A model generated the notes under the pieces. That model was not told where the DNA came from. It searched no databases and worked only from the letters and a program-made list of their open reading frames with translations. Made by a program: the position numbers and the translations under genes. A stretch of DNA of 64,000 nucleotides from Poecilobothrus nobilitatus (lineage: Eukaryota; Arthropoda; Insecta; Diptera; Dolichopodidae), in the NCBI GenBank assembly GCA_947095535.1, contig OX352773.1, positions 39,329,398-39,393,397 of the forward strand, in the 5' to 3' direction. This document shows positions 62,870 through 64,000 of this stretch, piece by piece; within the stretch, counting starts at the first letter, position 1; every line of letters starts with the position of its first letter.

Positions 62870-64000
62870 ATTTTTTTTACTCAATAGTATATAGGAATTC
62901 TTTTTTTGGAGACTTTTTATATAATTTACAATTACAAAAAAAAATTACAAAAAAAATTACAAAAAACAAAAAAAAAAACACAAATATTAAAAATTAATAA
63001 AATAAAAAGAATAACAAAATAAAGAATAAATAAAAAAAAATTAATAATTTGATGATTCGAAATATTTAATTTGAACCTGATTTGAATAAAATAAAATGAA
63101 AAAAAAATTTAATTAATTTTTTTTTTTAATTAGGTACCAGTAACAAAAAAAAAATACGTATTACACAATATTTTAAAAAGATTTTATTGCAAATTACGCA
63201 AAAAATGAAAAAAAAAACAAAAATTGGTTCATTTTTTATTCAAAATTTTTAATTAAAAAAAAATTTTTTTTTTTTTTATTTACTTTTGTTTTCCAATATA
63301 GAAAAATTAATCAAAAAATTTTTAAATAAGTTTTATTTTATTTTTCTGGCCGGGTGCATGTGTAATATTAATTTTTAAGAAAATCAAAAAGAAAAAACTA
63401 ATAATGTTAAAAAAATATTGTAAATATAATAATTATTTTATGAAAAACAAAAAAAACAAAAAAAAAAAAATATAAACAACAAATATTTTAAGTTAAGAAA
63501 ATCTATATGTATAAAAATATTGAAAAAAATTATAAAAATTGTGTAAAAAAAAAAAAAAAATAATAAAATTGACTTTTAATAAAAAAAAAAAAAATTATAA
63601 CCATATTTTAAAAGGAGTTTATTATTAATTGAAAAACATTTTTTCTTTTTTTTTTGGTTTTATTCCTAAGGAAAAAACTTTTCATCATCTTCCATTTAAA
63701 ATGATCTGATCCGGATAATTATATAACATGAAAGATACTTCCACACTTCATAAAAAGTCGCGAACTTATTTCTACATTAACGTAAAAAAAAGTTATTAAT
63801 ATACATATTAGATAAACAATATTAATTTTATTAAAAAAATTTTTGAAAAATTAATTTATCTATAAAGAATAATGTGAAGATTCGACCTTAGTAGGGATAA
63901 AAGAACCAATAATATTTTTCTCTATATCAATTTTGAATTTACTTTTGAAAATATTTTAAATAAAATTCGAAAAACTTTCAATATATATACATAATATAAT

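Larger units (their letters stand above)
56943..64000. other. C/EBP 3'UTR and downstream A+T-rich DNA
   Basis: The first AATAAA lies 36 nt after the stop and many follow, so the 3' end cannot be fixed. Nothing in the remaining 7 kb resembles a gene: open frames here (for example 60066-60431) are Phe/Lys low-complexity products of T and A runs. A very long A tract occupies 57951-57993 and TA repeats lie at 57040-57060 and 62840-62865. Confidence 0.5.

Overview
The window reads as nuclear DNA of an insect, most probably a fly (Diptera). The evidence is a gene whose C-terminal bZIP is almost identical to the C/EBP protein Slow border cells as I remember it from Drosophila, a gene with seven GT-AG introns of only 60-95 bp, and non-autonomous Helentron elements built like the drosophilid DINE-1/INE-1 family. 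The whole window is extremely A+T rich, with homopolymer A or T runs everywhere, so most long reading frames in it are chance or shadow frames.

Layout: (1) 1-2229, minus strand, the 5' eight exons of a fatty acid transport protein (SLC27/FATP, very-long-chain acyl-CoA synthetase) gene, cut by the left edge. (2) 2230 to about 54150, roughly 52 kb without a recognisable protein-coding gene. It holds many decayed mobile elements: a foldback minisatellite (3 kb) with a longer relative at 26.8-27.2 kb; a pair of ~480-bp interspersed repeats (11.8 and 42.4 kb); two hAT-type elements (17.0 and 18.4 kb), one with a clean 8-bp target duplication and the other with a transposase C-terminal remnant; a nest of MITEs and a SINE (21.6-23.4 kb); four Helentron-like elements (29.2, 31.8, 37.6, 45.6 kb); three copies of a tRNA-derived SINE (23.2, 34.7, 40.1 kb); and a 609-bp MITE (49.5 kb). 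Several short higher-complexity islands, palindromes and bZIP-type sites in this gap could be regulatory. (3) 54153-56942, plus strand, the single-exon C/EBP gene (slbo orthologue, 517 codons), with two candidate downstream-element core promoters and a leader carrying five short upstream ORFs. (4) 56943-64000, very A+T-rich sequence with no gene I can support.

The two genes are 53 kb apart and transcribed away from each other. One encodes an enzyme of fatty acid uptake and activation, the other a developmental transcription factor; nothing in the sequence shows that they work together. The large gap is a reasonable place for C/EBP enhancers, but that is inference. The most interesting observations are the clustered upstream ORFs ending in an ATGA overlap at the C/EBP start, the Helentron family with its modular ends and a tandem 259-bp repeat, the SINE insertion caught with its target duplication and an unfilled paralogous site, and the hAT element with a doubled terminal repeat.
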